A stretch of 64,000 nt of DNA, taken from the NCBI GenBank assembly GCA_963082975.1, contig OY720346.1:25848720-25912719 (forward strand), given 5' to 3'. Numbering within the stretch: the first letter of the stretch is position 1; every line of letters begins with the position of its first letter. A program made the translations under genes and the position numbers. The notes below the pieces were generated by a model. It ran no database searches, had not been told where the DNA came from, and saw nothing but the letters and a program-made list of their open reading frames with translations. Below are positions 1 through 10,537 of this stretch, one piece after another. The stretch is from Labia minor. Taxonomy: Eukaryota; Arthropoda; Insecta; Dermaptera; Spongiphoridae.

Positions 1-354
1 GAATAGGTTTTAATAGAAAATAGAAAAAAAAAATTTTAATCAACGGATTAAATTAATATCATTAAATGATATTTAAACAATGTCAAATTGTACTTAAGTG
101 TATGTGTATAAAGGTGTCCCATCAAATCTGTAATCAGATTTTCCAAACAGCTGACCGGAGACGTAACAACCTCGAACCAAGGTAGGGGAAAATTTCTCCA
201 CTCGACGGAGCGTTGGGAGGGAAGAAATTTCACTTTCACTGTGGTTGGTATAAGGGGTTGGATTTTCACTCGACACTTTCACTGGGGTTACACAAATTGT
301 TAATAATACATAACACTTTCACAATTTTTCTTCTCTCAGGGTGCTTTGCTTATC
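1..354 (-). mobile_element. LTR retrotransposon internal leader, cut by window edge
   Basis: On the minus strand this follows the primer-binding site, so it should be the untranslated leader and possibly the start of gag of the retrotransposon whose 5' LTR is at 376-1242. It is richer in G+C than its surroundings and contains a repeated CACTTTCAC motif on the plus strand. Two overlapping open frames of about 60-70 codons occur here, but neither resembles a gag protein that I recognise, so no CDS is called. The rest of the element lies left of the window. Confidence 0.6.
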
Positions 355-373
355 GGCCCCACGTTGGGCGCCA
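355..373 (-). other. Primer-binding site of LTR retrotransposon (tRNA-Lys type)
   Basis: The minus strand reads TGGCGCCCAACGTGGGGC, two bases after the CA end of the LTR. This 18-mer is the classic site complementary to the 3' end of tRNA-Lys(1,2), used to prime minus-strand DNA synthesis. Its exact position next to an LTR end fixes the orientation of the element as minus. Confidence 0.85.
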
Positions 374-375
374 AT

Positions 376-1242
376 TGTAGTGGGGGTTACGTTGGGTGCC
401 AGCGATGGAGGGGAGGTGACGGCAGTCCAGCGATCCACACTTACAAGGAGAGGGACAGAGGGGTGAGGGGAGGGGCTTTCAGGCTTACCACCGCCTCGGG
501 ACAGGGGAACTTGTAGGGAGAGGTTTTAGGTCTCCTTTACAATGGAAGGTGAGAGTGATGAAAGGGTTGAGCGCCAACGAGTTTTGCTAAACTCGTAAAA
601 GGAAAGATAGAGAAGGGGAATAGGTGAAAAAGAATAAGGAGGGAAAAATTAGGTTTACTAGAATATCTAGGAGAAAGGGTAAGAAAAAGAAGTCTTCTAT
701 ATACATATATTTTATATTTACAATATTATATACATAGAGGTTGATTGAGGTACAATCATAGAGATTGGCGTATTAATCTTAGATTAGATATAATTGCAGG
801 GAGAAGGGAAATTATCAAGGTTTCACCCGAAGATAATTTCTAGGAAAAGGAAAATGAAAAGAACTGTGGGAGAATAGAATGAAGAACTAGCGGATTTTCG
901 TTCAATCAAACTACCTCGGCAATAGGGAATAGTTTAATCCCTATTGTACAGGTGAAGGCGAAGAGAGTGAGAAATTTAGAAAGCGTTTGAAAATGGCGAG
1001 GGAGGCGGTCGGCTCGACACGTCTTTCCTCTTTCAAAGCTTCTAGACAACTGTTTTCTTGACACCAGTATTTACACTTGCTCTCTGTTTTAATGCCTCTC
1101 ATTGGCCAAATAATGGTGGTGTCATCCCTTATTTGAGCCAATGACTTGACTTGTCACATTTTCCGTTATATTGCTATCCAACGGATGTCGTGAATGGAAA
1201 GTTTCCATGCCACGGTGGCTTAAACAAAGGGAGGCCGTTACA
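376..1242 (-). mobile_element. 5' LTR of an LTR retrotransposon (867 bp)
   Basis: On the plus strand the segment starts TGTAGTGGGGG and ends GGCCGTTACA, giving the TG...CA ends with short inverted termini TGTA/TACA expected of an LTR. The primer-binding site lies two bases beyond the left end, so this is the 5' LTR read on the minus strand. It is clearly G+C-richer than the flanks. The sequence right of the end (ATGTAAAATAAT) is the first base of similarity to the block at 30945, so the element inserted into a copy of that duplicated block. The 3' LTR and target-site duplicate are outside the window. A 66-codon open frame inside the LTR is taken as chance. Confidence 0.8.
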
Positions 1243-1964
1243 ATGTAAAATAATTTTTAATATTACAGAAATAAGATAATATTTTTAAAAATCTATACAC
1301 TTTTTTAATCCTATTAATATTATTTATTTATTTATATATTATTTTTTTATTTCCTGTATATAATATAAATATATCTAATCTTAATTATTTTTTTCTTTAT
1401 CGAGGCGAGAGTGATGGACATCAATTCAAGTCTACGAGCTGTTCTTCGAGTTTAATCTGCGAGAAATATCAACCCTTATTAACTCCGAGGTCAGTATTTA
1501 TTATTAATTTTATTTTTAATTCAATTTAAATTTATTGATTATAAATTAATAAGCTATTTTTCTTCTTCTATTTCATGTTTCAATCTTCGTTCCTGCTACT
1601 GTATGTTGATTTGAATTCTTGATTATCTTCTCCATCCTTCATGACGATGAAATGATTGAAATACAGCTCTCCAAATGTAAGTAATAATCGTTATTTATTT
1701 AGCATAGCGCACTTTAAAATAGAAAATGTAAATATAATATTTAAAGTAAAGTTTAATAGAATATAGAAAGTAGAATTAAATTACAATGATTTTTTGCTTT
1801 TGATAAGATTCATTAGGAGATTATATGACAGAATTTAGTGAGATTAGGGAATTTTAGAGTAAATCTTTCAAGAAGAAGCATTGATAAAGGAGGCAGAAGA
1901 GACAAATGTATTTTTAGAATTAGTAGGTTTTGATGCTTTATACTGGGAGGGTGGCTGTTTTTTG

Positions 1965-1989
1965 ATATATATATATATATATATATATA
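1965..1989. repeat. (TA)n microsatellite
   Basis: About 12 TA units. The corresponding place in the duplicate copy near 31670 is short (GATATATAAGTATATAG), so the run expanded or shrank after the duplication. Confidence 0.9.
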
Positions 1990-3260
1990 GTTGTTAGGAA
2001 TTTTCAGGTGGTTGCCTCCTACATCCATGCATGTTCTCATCATACTAATTCATAGATTAGATTAGAATTAATAAATAAAATGTGGGTAGATAAAACAAAT
2101 GCCATGCTATTATTTAAGGGATGGATTGCATGAATTACACTCCAGGTCTGAATTGTGCCATTTTGTATTACTGAGAGTGTATTTAAGGTGGATTGGATGA
2201 GTGGGAATTCGGGAAGGTAATTCAGCACAGTTCCTAAATGGGATTAGCCTGAACAGGAACAAATTGTTGGTTACCTTTTGAGCGCAGGGCTTTTTCGATT
2301 AGCATGGGCCTTCCATGCCTATTGATTGGAGGCTATGCACTCCCTTACTAGGTAGGTTTTATTTCAGGTTGCCCCGAATGTCGCGATTTCATTTCGAAAT
2401 CCAAAAAATCAAAGGCACTCTCAGCTGATTCAAAGAGGCTACAGACCAAACGCCTTATTTTTTTTAATCTTTTTTTTTAAGGCCAACTTTCTTTATTATT
2501 ACTTTTTCTAAATTTCGGAAGGCGAGGCTTGGAAGGGCTAATTTATGGGGAAAGGAGGAGGCCCTATTAAATATTCAATTGTTTTTTTTTAATTTAATTT
2601 ATCGCGATTATTTTCTTAAACTCTTTATTTTCATTTTGAAATAAACAATTTCATAATTTAAACTTTGATATATTTTAAATATTTTACTATATAGGTAGAA
2701 TTAATTATTATTATAATTTCTCAATTTAAAATTAAAATACAAACATCACAAAAATAAATCATATATATTGTAAAAATATAACTCTTTTTCATTATTATTT
2801 CTTTTTAACTTACCAAATTTAGAAATATTTTATTATTTTTATTATGGAAATTATTTCATATGAATATAAATATATTGTACTCAATAATAATTTAATATTA
2901 ATAAATTATCAAATTTTTTTCTTATCATTGTACTGATAAATCATATTTGGAGAGAAATAAAATATAGTTAAGCTTATTTAAAAAATTAACTTAATGTATA
3001 ATTTTTGTTAATTATAAACATGAGATACAACTTATTTTAAATAAATAAATAAAATTAGATCTCCTAAAAATTTTTTTAATTTTGATAGATCAAATATTCT
3101 TATTCTTTAGCTGACTTACAAATCCCATACGATCATTTTACTTATTCTTATGTGTATTCTGTCCCAGTGTCCCCGCAAAAATTCTCCTGGAGATAAAAAT
3201 GTCTCAGATTACATAAATAATAATATCATCCGTGAATAAACCCATTATTATTCAATTTTT

Positions 3261-3614
3261 ACCGACCGACGATAGTAAGGGAGGTATTGTTTTCACACCA
3301 AATTTCACATGTGAAGATTTTTACATATCACCACGAATCATGCATTTTGTATTGGTTTTATCCTTGGGAAAAATCATCTTCATCATTTTTTTCTTAATTT
3401 AAAATTATATGACGTCTTCCAGCCATTCAAGACGTCACAGCCTGGTCTTACATATATATTATAAATAAAATAAAATTAAAAATATTTATGTTATATCCAT
3501 ATCTGTTTTTTATTACATTAATAGATATATTAAAATTATTTGAAATTGTTTCTGTAGCTGGAAATTAATTTACTTCAAACCGTCGGTCGGTTCTGCGCCT
3601 GGCCACAGGTCAAC
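3261..3614 (+). mobile_element. Family A rolling-circle element, short form (A1)
   Basis: Starts ACCGACCGACGATAG after TTTTT and ends at CAGGTCAAC after the inverted copy CGTCGGTCGGT. The middle of the element (GTCC microsatellite and following box) is missing; the 5' unit runs directly into the region beginning TTTTGTATTGG. Both TGACGTCA octamers are mutated. The 3' hairpin is reduced to CCTG-GCCA-CAGG. It is the right-hand end of the duplicated block, and its partner is at 32987-33339. Confidence 0.85.
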
Positions 3615-5965
3615 CTATTTTTTTTATATTATTATATTTTATTATATTTATATATTATATTTTACGGACATGACGGACAGGATGGAGAACAAAAAAATTA
3701 TTTTTTCGTATCAATCACTTTTCCTATACTATCACTTTATCACTGCTATTTTCAGTGATATCACTACTTTTATAAGTGATATATCACTTGGTGACCCACT
3801 ACCAACGGGCCAGGGTACCAACTTAGGGTAAGTAACCAATTCCCAGGAAAATATACGCTTAATTGCGTCCTGGAAACCGTACAAACACAAACAAAAACCT
3901 AAAAATCTACACTTACATATTTTTTCGAAAAAAGTGTAATATTAGGTATAGTTATTTAGAACCACAACACGATTTTTGTGATCCACATCCTAACCTTTTT
4001 TGAATATTGTAAACTAATAATAATAATAATAATTTAAACTTGCTTCACTTATTTTTTCTTTGTATCTTTGCTTGATTAAATTAAAAAGCATTTGAAATAA
4101 TTTGACTATTTTAATACGCGTTTATTCATTACTATATCTGTACGAAATCTTTGCATTGGCCAGCTAGTTAATATTAAATTCTTTAAATTATTGTATATAT
4201 AATTTAATTTTTATTTTTTAAGTCTATTTTAGCGGAATCTGTTTATTTTATTTTTAAAATTTACAAATAATTAACTAATTAAAATAAAAATTAGTTACTG
4301 TACTGAATATTGTTATAACATAGATTATAATAAATGATGAAATTGATAGGGAGAGAGAATGGTGTGAGAAATCGCATGCAAAAATAGATTCCCACACGTT
4401 TCGATGTCTTATTTGACGTTTCAATCGACCAAGCCCCCTGTGAGCTTGTTTGTACGTGTTTAAGCTCATTTGCACAATTATCGAAACGTGTGCATCGCTT
4501 TCATGCACGCTTCACCCACCGTTTTATGTTAATTAAGAATAACAAATGGAGCAAGGTGATGATGATGGGGATCATTATTATCATCATCAGCATCATCATT
4601 GAAGTCATTATCATCAGCAACGAGGAGGAAAGCGCCTCATTAGAAGACTATCTTTCTTAATCGTCTTAAATGAAAGAATTATATATATATATATATATAT
4701 TATATTACATTAAATTTGCATTTTAATTAAAAGAACGATTTGTTTTTCGACCGGAAATTTTAATTCCTTTTTATTAGTCTTCAAGAAACAAATAAACAAG
4801 ATGAATCACAATTAATGATTTAATATATAAATACTTTTTATTGAATGAGAGATTCAGATAAAAAATAAAGAAAAAATTGCTGGATTCAAAATAACGATAG
4901 CATAAATACACACAATTTTTTCTTTTATATAAAAAATTTTTAATTTAATTTTTTAAAATTAAAAAAAAATTGTATATTTTTGATTATTTTGTTATTGTAA
5001 AGAGTACTTATAGTTTTGTTTGTTAAATTTTTCAAAATAAGTTTCTCTTCTATTTTCAATACGGTAGGTATAGATATTCTTTGAAAAATTGCAAAAGTAA
5101 TACCATTAAAAAATAAAAAGTTTTTAGATTTCATTGCACCATTTCAATAGAACTAATTTGATCATAAAACAAATCCAAATTTTATTTTTGTCATTAATCA
5201 TAAAATATACAATTTCCAATTAAATTTTTGTCGAAATTACTTAATAAAAACAAATTTCGAAAACTATTCAATTAAAAAAATATTAATCTGAACTAGACAC
5301 TTTACACTTAAAAATATATTAGGATTTCTTTTTAAAATTCCCATATCAAGAGATGAAATAAATTTTTTATTGCATAAATAAATTTTATAGGTATAAAAGA
5401 ATTAAATTTCTAAGAAATTTGGAAAAGACAAATTGGATTTAATTACTCTGCAAGGAATTTCCATTTATCATTGAACAATTTGTATATATATATATATAGG
5501 TATATAAATTCAAGGTATAAATGTTGTTTTTTATATTTTGGATTTAATTGATTTTTTTAAAAAAAAATTTAAATTCTTTTCAAATTAAACTTAATATAGG
5601 TAAGTTGACTGAAATGAAAAGAGCGGAAAAAAGCAAAATAAAGATATAAAACAAAACAAATGTTGGAATTTCCAAAGTAAGATGGGTAACTATCCTTAAT
5701 TATTACTACAACAGATGGTACAATCAACAATTAAATTGTGTTTTTCTTGTTTTTGTTTATTTTTTTAATCATAATAATCATTCTTGGCATATCCAAAAAG
5801 TGATTTGATTTTTTTTTGGAAAAGACAAAAAACTACTAAAACTATTTTGTTTGAAATTTCTTCTAATTTCGAAAAAAATAAAAATATAACTAAGTTTTTA
5901 TAAATCAAACATTATTTAATTTTTTCATTTTAAGAGTATCATTCAAAATTTTTAATACTTAAGAT
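3615..5965. other. AT-rich intergenic DNA, no gene seen
   Basis: Contains the palindrome cluster at 3711-3795, a moderately G+C-rich patch at 3795-3880, a patch at 4380-4510 with a short open frame that I do not recognise, GAT/CAT-type trinucleotide runs around 4555-4620, and a (TA)n run at about 4681-4700. The remainder is long A and T runs with no protein similarity that I can see. Confidence 0.6.
3711..3795. repeat. Cluster of ATCACT/AGTGAT palindromes
   Basis: ATCACT or its complement AGTGAT recurs about eight times in 85 bp. It forms two perfect palindromes, AGTGATATCACT (12 bp) and AAGTGATATATCACTT (16 bp). Function unknown; it could be a cruciform-prone site or a decayed element end. 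Confidence 0.6.
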
Positions 5966-6533
5966 CTGTAATCACGAAGGATAATAATATTCGAGCTGAA
6001 TTTAAAGCGAGGTTGCAATCAGGAAACGCCTGTTATCATGCAGTAAAGGGGCTAATCTCGTCGAAATTATTATCAAAGGGGATAAAAATTAAATTATATA
6101 TAAAACAATTATTTTACCGGTTGTATTATATGGGTGTGGTGTGATTAATTAATTTAGAGTATTTGAGAATAGCATTCTTCGAAGCATTTAAGGGTTAAAG
6201 GAAGATGAGGCACCGAGGAATGGCGAAGACTGCATAACGAGGAATTGCATGACCTCTATGCATCTCCAGATATAGATAGAATTATAAAATCTAGAAGGCT
6301 GCGATGGGCAGGGTACGTGGCTAGAATGGGAGAGGAAAGAATGGCGAAAAATATAATGGTGGGAAACGTCCGTTTGGAAGACCAAGGACTCGGTGCGAAG
6401 GGACGTGAGAAAGATGGGAGAGGGTATGGATTGGAGGGTTGTGGCTCAGAATAGGGATATTTGGAGAGGTGTGGTTGCTGCAGCCAAGAACTTTCGAGTT
6501 CCGTAGAGCTACAGAGATAGATAGATATAGATA
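5966..6533 (+). pseudogene. LINE 3' fragment: C-terminal end of reverse-transcriptase ORF
   Basis: A decayed copy of the C-terminal part of a non-LTR retrotransposon ORF2. Recognisable pieces are NACYHAVKGLISSKLLSKGI near 6024, then LHDLYASPDIDRIIKSRRLR and WAGYVARMGEERMAKNIMVG in the frame 6245-6364. Stops and frameshifts separate them. The 3' end reads AAGAACTTTCGAGTTCCGTA followed by a short GATA-rich tail (AGATAGATAGATATAGATAA), typical of LINEs that end in a simple repeat. The type is common in arthropods and looks RTE-like, but the clade is not certain. Sister fragments are at 7788-8310, 41861-42600 and 60438-60524. Confidence 0.85.
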
Positions 6534-7787
6534 AGGGGAGAAATTAAAAAAAAAATTAATTAATTTATAATTAGAAATAATTAGTATTATATAATTTTAA
6601 TATTATTTAAATATAAAAGGTAGATTCTAATAAATAATTTAGCTTTACATTTTTTTTCAATTAGTTATTAATTAACTAAAAAAATTATTTTATGTAATTA
6701 TTATTATTTTTTTAAATTATTTCTACTCTTTTTAAAGCGTTTGAAATTATCATTTCTAAAATCTATAAGAAAATTGTATATATTTTATTATATAAGTATT
6801 TATATTAAATAAAACCTATTTAGATATTATAATATAATTATTTTATCTAGTTATAATTATTTCTGATGATATTATATTCATCATTATAATGATTTAATGG
6901 GATGGTATTCAACGATACGATTTTAATTTTTCTACTTCATAATCTAAGTTGACAAGTATTAATGGGTATGAAATCGAATACTCTGTATTTATTTGAATAA
7001 TTTATGATTAATAGTTAAGTTGTCAACTTTTTTTTCATTTCAAATAAGTATCCAAATAGGTAAATTGAATTACCTAATGTTCGTTTTGTCTAATAGATAT
7101 TTTTTTTTTGATTTTTTAATTCTTGGGATGTGGTTCAAAAAACAGGAAATTTTTTATATTACTTTCACAAATATGCAAATATGCAAGTTATCAAATGAAA
7201 AAAAAATTGCAATTTATTATATAAAAAGAAAATTAATATTTTGATCTAATAAATAATTTAACTTAAAGATTATTAATTAGCAGAACATATACATTGTCAA
7301 GAATATTGTAAAAATATATTAGAATAAAATAAAACTAATTAAACTCATTTCAATAATATATATATTTCTAAAATATTATAAATGATATAATTTTCAAATA
7401 GTAAAATAAAATAAATAAAAAAGAACAAAAATAATATGTTAATTAATATGTTAAATGAAGATTTTTTTGGTTCTCTCAAAATTCTATATTCGCCATTATT
7501 GTAGAGTATTGTATTTGTATATAATTTAGAAGATTTGACTTTAGAAATACCGTTATTTTTTTTTTAATTTTATAATAATCCATTAATTATAATATAAATA
7601 TAATTGTTTTCTACAATATTCCTTTTGCAACATAGTTAATTTATTTCGGTCGCATTTTTAACCTACTCACAAGATTCGTTTTCTAATTGAATTTCTTATA
7701 CATAAACTTCACTAATCCTTTTTCTTCTTTAAATTATAATTAATTTTAATTTTGTTAGAAAAGTATTCTTATTCAAAAATATACGGT
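6534..7787. other. AT-rich intergenic DNA, no gene seen
   Basis: Very A+T-rich with homopolymer runs. Open frames here (for example 7020-7244) have only low-complexity, AT-driven composition and no recognisable domain. Confidence 0.6.
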
Positions 7788-8310
7788 AACGGCTGTTATC
7801 ATGCATTAAAGGGCCTTATCTCGACAAAATTATTATCAAAGGGAATCAAAATTAAAATATATACAATAATTATTTTTCCGGTTGTACTATATGGGTATGA
7901 GTCATGGGAGGCAAGAGTGGAATAAGAGTATTTGAAAATAGGATTCTTCACAGCATTTATGGGCCAAAGAAGGATGAGGTCTCCGGGAAATGGTGGAGAC
8001 TACACAACGCGGTATTGCATGACCTCTATGCATCTCCAGATATAGTTAGGGTTATAAAATCAAGAATGTCCCGATGTGCAGAAAACGTAGCAAGAATGGG
8101 TAATGACAGATTAGCGCAAAATATATTTGTGGGAAAACCGATTGGGAAACGCCCGGTTTAAAGATCAAGGACTCTTGGGGATGTAGGAAGGCATGTGAAA
8201 GAGATGGAAAAAAATTGAAGTTATAGCTCAGGATAGGGGTACTTGAAGAAATGTGGATGCTGGGACCAAGAACTTTCGAGTTCCGTAGAGCCTCAAATAG
8301 ATATATATTT
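7788..8310 (+). pseudogene. LINE 3' fragment, second copy
   Basis: Same element as 5966-6533, starting a little further in (GNGCYHALKGLIST). The longest intact frame, 7904-8161, reads VFENRILHSIYGPKKDE, then LHDLYASPDIVRVIKSRMSR, then NVARMGNDRLAQNIFVGKPI. This is the conserved C-terminal tail of an arthropod LINE reverse-transcriptase ORF. A frameshift follows, and the 3' end again reads AAGAACTTTCGAGTTCCGTA. The GATA tail is degraded to ATAGATATATA. The 1.25-kb spacing and the different 5' truncation points suggest two independent insertions rather than a tandem duplication. Confidence 0.85.
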
Positions 8311-9441
8311 TACTTTTACTCTTTAAACATTTTATCAGTAAATAAAGTAGGTAAAGTATTATAGTGGTATATATAAATGTAAAATTTTTTATTCGATTTG
8401 TTATCTCTAAAATCTTTAAATTACTTAATTTGATATTCTTCAGTTTTTTAAGGTATTAATTTGTAATTCAAGAATTTATCTTGATTTCAATATTAATTCA
8501 AGCATAAATTTTTGACTTCCGTGAAAGATTGATCAATACATTAGTGTACAATATAATATATTTATATAGCTATATACTGTAATATTTGTTTAAAAGAACT
8601 TACATATTATAGACTTTTTTTATAAATATAATTTATTTTGTTTTGAATAAAATTCATATACAAAATGACACTGACAACTTATTTTCCATCATATCATTTA
8701 TTTTATTTTTTAATAATGTAAATATTATTAACATAACTCAATCCTGAGCTATGAAACCTGAAAACGATGCTTCAAAATATAATCATATTCACCAAAGTTA
8801 AAAATCTACAAATACAACGAAATTTAAAGAAAATATTTAAAGTACATACAGTTGAAAATGAATGACATGATATTAGCCTTGAAAAAATATTATTATTAAG
8901 TAATTTGAATTTAAATTATTATTTATTTATTTTTCTTTATTGAAAGAATTAAATATTTTTAATCCTTTAATCCTTGCATATATTACTAAAGAATAAAACA
9001 AAAAAAAAAAAGAAGATGTGGTAATCAGAAAGTAAAGTATGAATTCAATTTTATCGAGTGTGAACCGGCATGAAGAGAAAGAGAGAGAGAGAGGGGGGCT
9101 TACATGGCTACCTGATGATGCCCCATCGAGACCTCTGAGTCTAAAAGCACATAAACATCTACTGAACATCTGCACATTCCTCAAGTAATTAAAGAAATCT
9201 ACTGTTTTTCTAAGGAAAATACAAATTGCAAATGAACATTATCATATTTATTCATCTTCAAAGAATGGATTACGATAATGCTGTCTGTTTGCTGGATATA
9301 TTATGAAAATGTTTTTTTAACTATAATTTAAAATAAATTAGTACAGACCTATCAATAACTTTTACATAAACTCTACAGTATAAAAACAAATAAAATAAAT
9401 TGAAATGATTTTAATAATATTTATTAATTATTCATTCTTTT
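8311..9441. other. AT-rich intergenic DNA with one G+C-richer patch
   Basis: Mostly A+T. At about 9040-9185 there is a G+C-richer patch with a (GA)n run and, on the minus strand, an open frame plus a plausible splice donor (CATCATCAG|GTAGCC). It could be a small exon, but nothing in the peptide is recognisable, so no gene is called. Confidence 0.5.
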
Positions 9442-9990
9442 TACTATCTCGCCAGAGATAGTATTGCGATCACGAAAATTTTCGATGACGAGATTTTGAT
9501 GTTTTTATACGTTTTGAAGGTTCCTGAATCATTTTCACTAAGGTTGAGAAAAATGTCTCTCTCTGTGTGTGTTTATATATATGTTTGTGTGTGTGTATAT
9601 AGAGACAAGATTACTTTTGAGAAATGTAGCTCTTTTGAAGAGGGTCATTACCTACCACGGTTTCATTTTTTCCCTCTAAAGTGACCGTAAAAATAAAGAT
9701 ATATATTTAATAGTTTTTCACATGATTAAAAATTTTATAAAATTGCTATATATAGAATTTCAGCTTGATTGAATCGCTGAAAGTACCGGAATTAATTTTT
9801 TAACACTGCAAATCACGCACCATCACGTGACGTAGTGCCATCAACAAAGAGTCAAACATGCGCTGATTTAATAAATATTATTTATTAATTTTAATTTATA
9901 TTTTATAATTAATTAAATTTAATTTAAATATAATATATGTTAATTAATCCAATTCAAATTTGCGAGATAGTCGAGTGGAGACACTCCAGC
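9442..9990 (+). mobile_element. Family B rolling-circle element, complete (B1)
   Basis: Starts TTACTATCTCGCCAGAGATAG after a T run and ends CGAGATAGTCGAGTGGAGACACTCCAGC before a T run. The 5' CTATCTCG is inverted as CGAGATAG at the 3' side, and the last bases form the hairpin GAGTG-GAGA-CACTC. The 5' end itself can fold (CTATCTC/GAGATAG). A GT-rich microsatellite lies at 9559-9600. There is no coding capacity. This is the layout of Helentron-associated non-autonomous elements. The block around 9830 contains CACGTGACGT. Confidence 0.85.
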
Positions 9991-10260
9991 TTTTTTAATA
10001 TTTTTAAGAGTTTGTTTATAATTAATTCGATTATAATACTGTAAATAATTTTTATTAATTATCGTTAGATCTCTATTAAACTAATATTCTCCATGTACGA
10101 TGTAGAAAATAACATGAACATCCTAAATTATACTTTAAGTTGATGTTGGCAACATTGTTTCTTAAAAACTATGAGGCGTTAATTTTACACAATTTACACC
10201 ACAAAACTATATATATATATATGCTTAATATATTGCACAATTATTGTGCAAAGGGCTCCA

Positions 10261-10537
10261 ATGGGTGATCTATCAGTCTTTGAAAGAGGAGTATTGATAC
10301 TAGGTTAGTGAGTTAAACTGTAACTAAAACAACTCACCAGGTTAATGTTTCATGACCGGCTGTAACTATTGAAGTGTCAACTTACTCACTCTAGTCAGAA
10401 ATCATATCCTAAGAGGAACAGAGGCCAAAAGTCCAAGTTAACCGACAGAGACAGAAGAGGTCTAAAAAGGATTATGGACAAAGAATGCAAAAATAATACA
10501 GTAAATTTGAAAATGGAGGCTATCGACACGAATATCT
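10261..10537 (+). pseudogene. Tc1-like transposase N-terminal fragment (dead)
   Basis: The start MGDLSVFERGVLILG in one frame, VTKTTHQVNVS then PAVTIEVSTYS in another, and SYPKRNRGQKSKLTDRDRR then LKRIMDKE back in the first frame line up in order with the N-terminal DNA-binding (paired-like helix-turn-helix) region of Tc1-family transposases. Those proteins typically read MGDLSxFERG...VTKTA...VSRATV...KRNSGRKxxLTERDRRTLKRI. There are stops (two adjacent TAG/TGA, and a TGA in place of the Arg codon after NVS) and at least two frameshifts. The catalytic DDE domain is not seen; the sequence decays after about 10540. A short inverted repeat TTGCACAA-TTA-TTGTGCAA precedes it at 10232-10250. Confidence 0.8.

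Larger units (their letters stand above)
1243..3614 (+). repeat. Duplicated ~2.4-kb block, copy 1
   Basis: The whole stretch matches 30945-33339 in the same orientation and order. Shared landmarks include GAGGCGAGAGTGATGGACAT near 1402, the AATTCGGGAAGGTAATTCAG segment near 2205, and GCCCCGAATGTCGCGATTTC near 2371. It ends with a family A element (3261-3614). Copies differ by several 15-30 bp indels and by a (TA)n run at 1965-1989 present only here. I see no protein-coding gene in it. The middle part (about 2160-2560) is G+C-richer and closely conserved between copies. It could be a segmental duplication or an unrecognised larger transposon. Confidence 0.9.

Noticed and set aside
941-1141. 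66-codon minus-strand open frame
   Set aside because: Lies entirely inside the LTR; no protein expected there.
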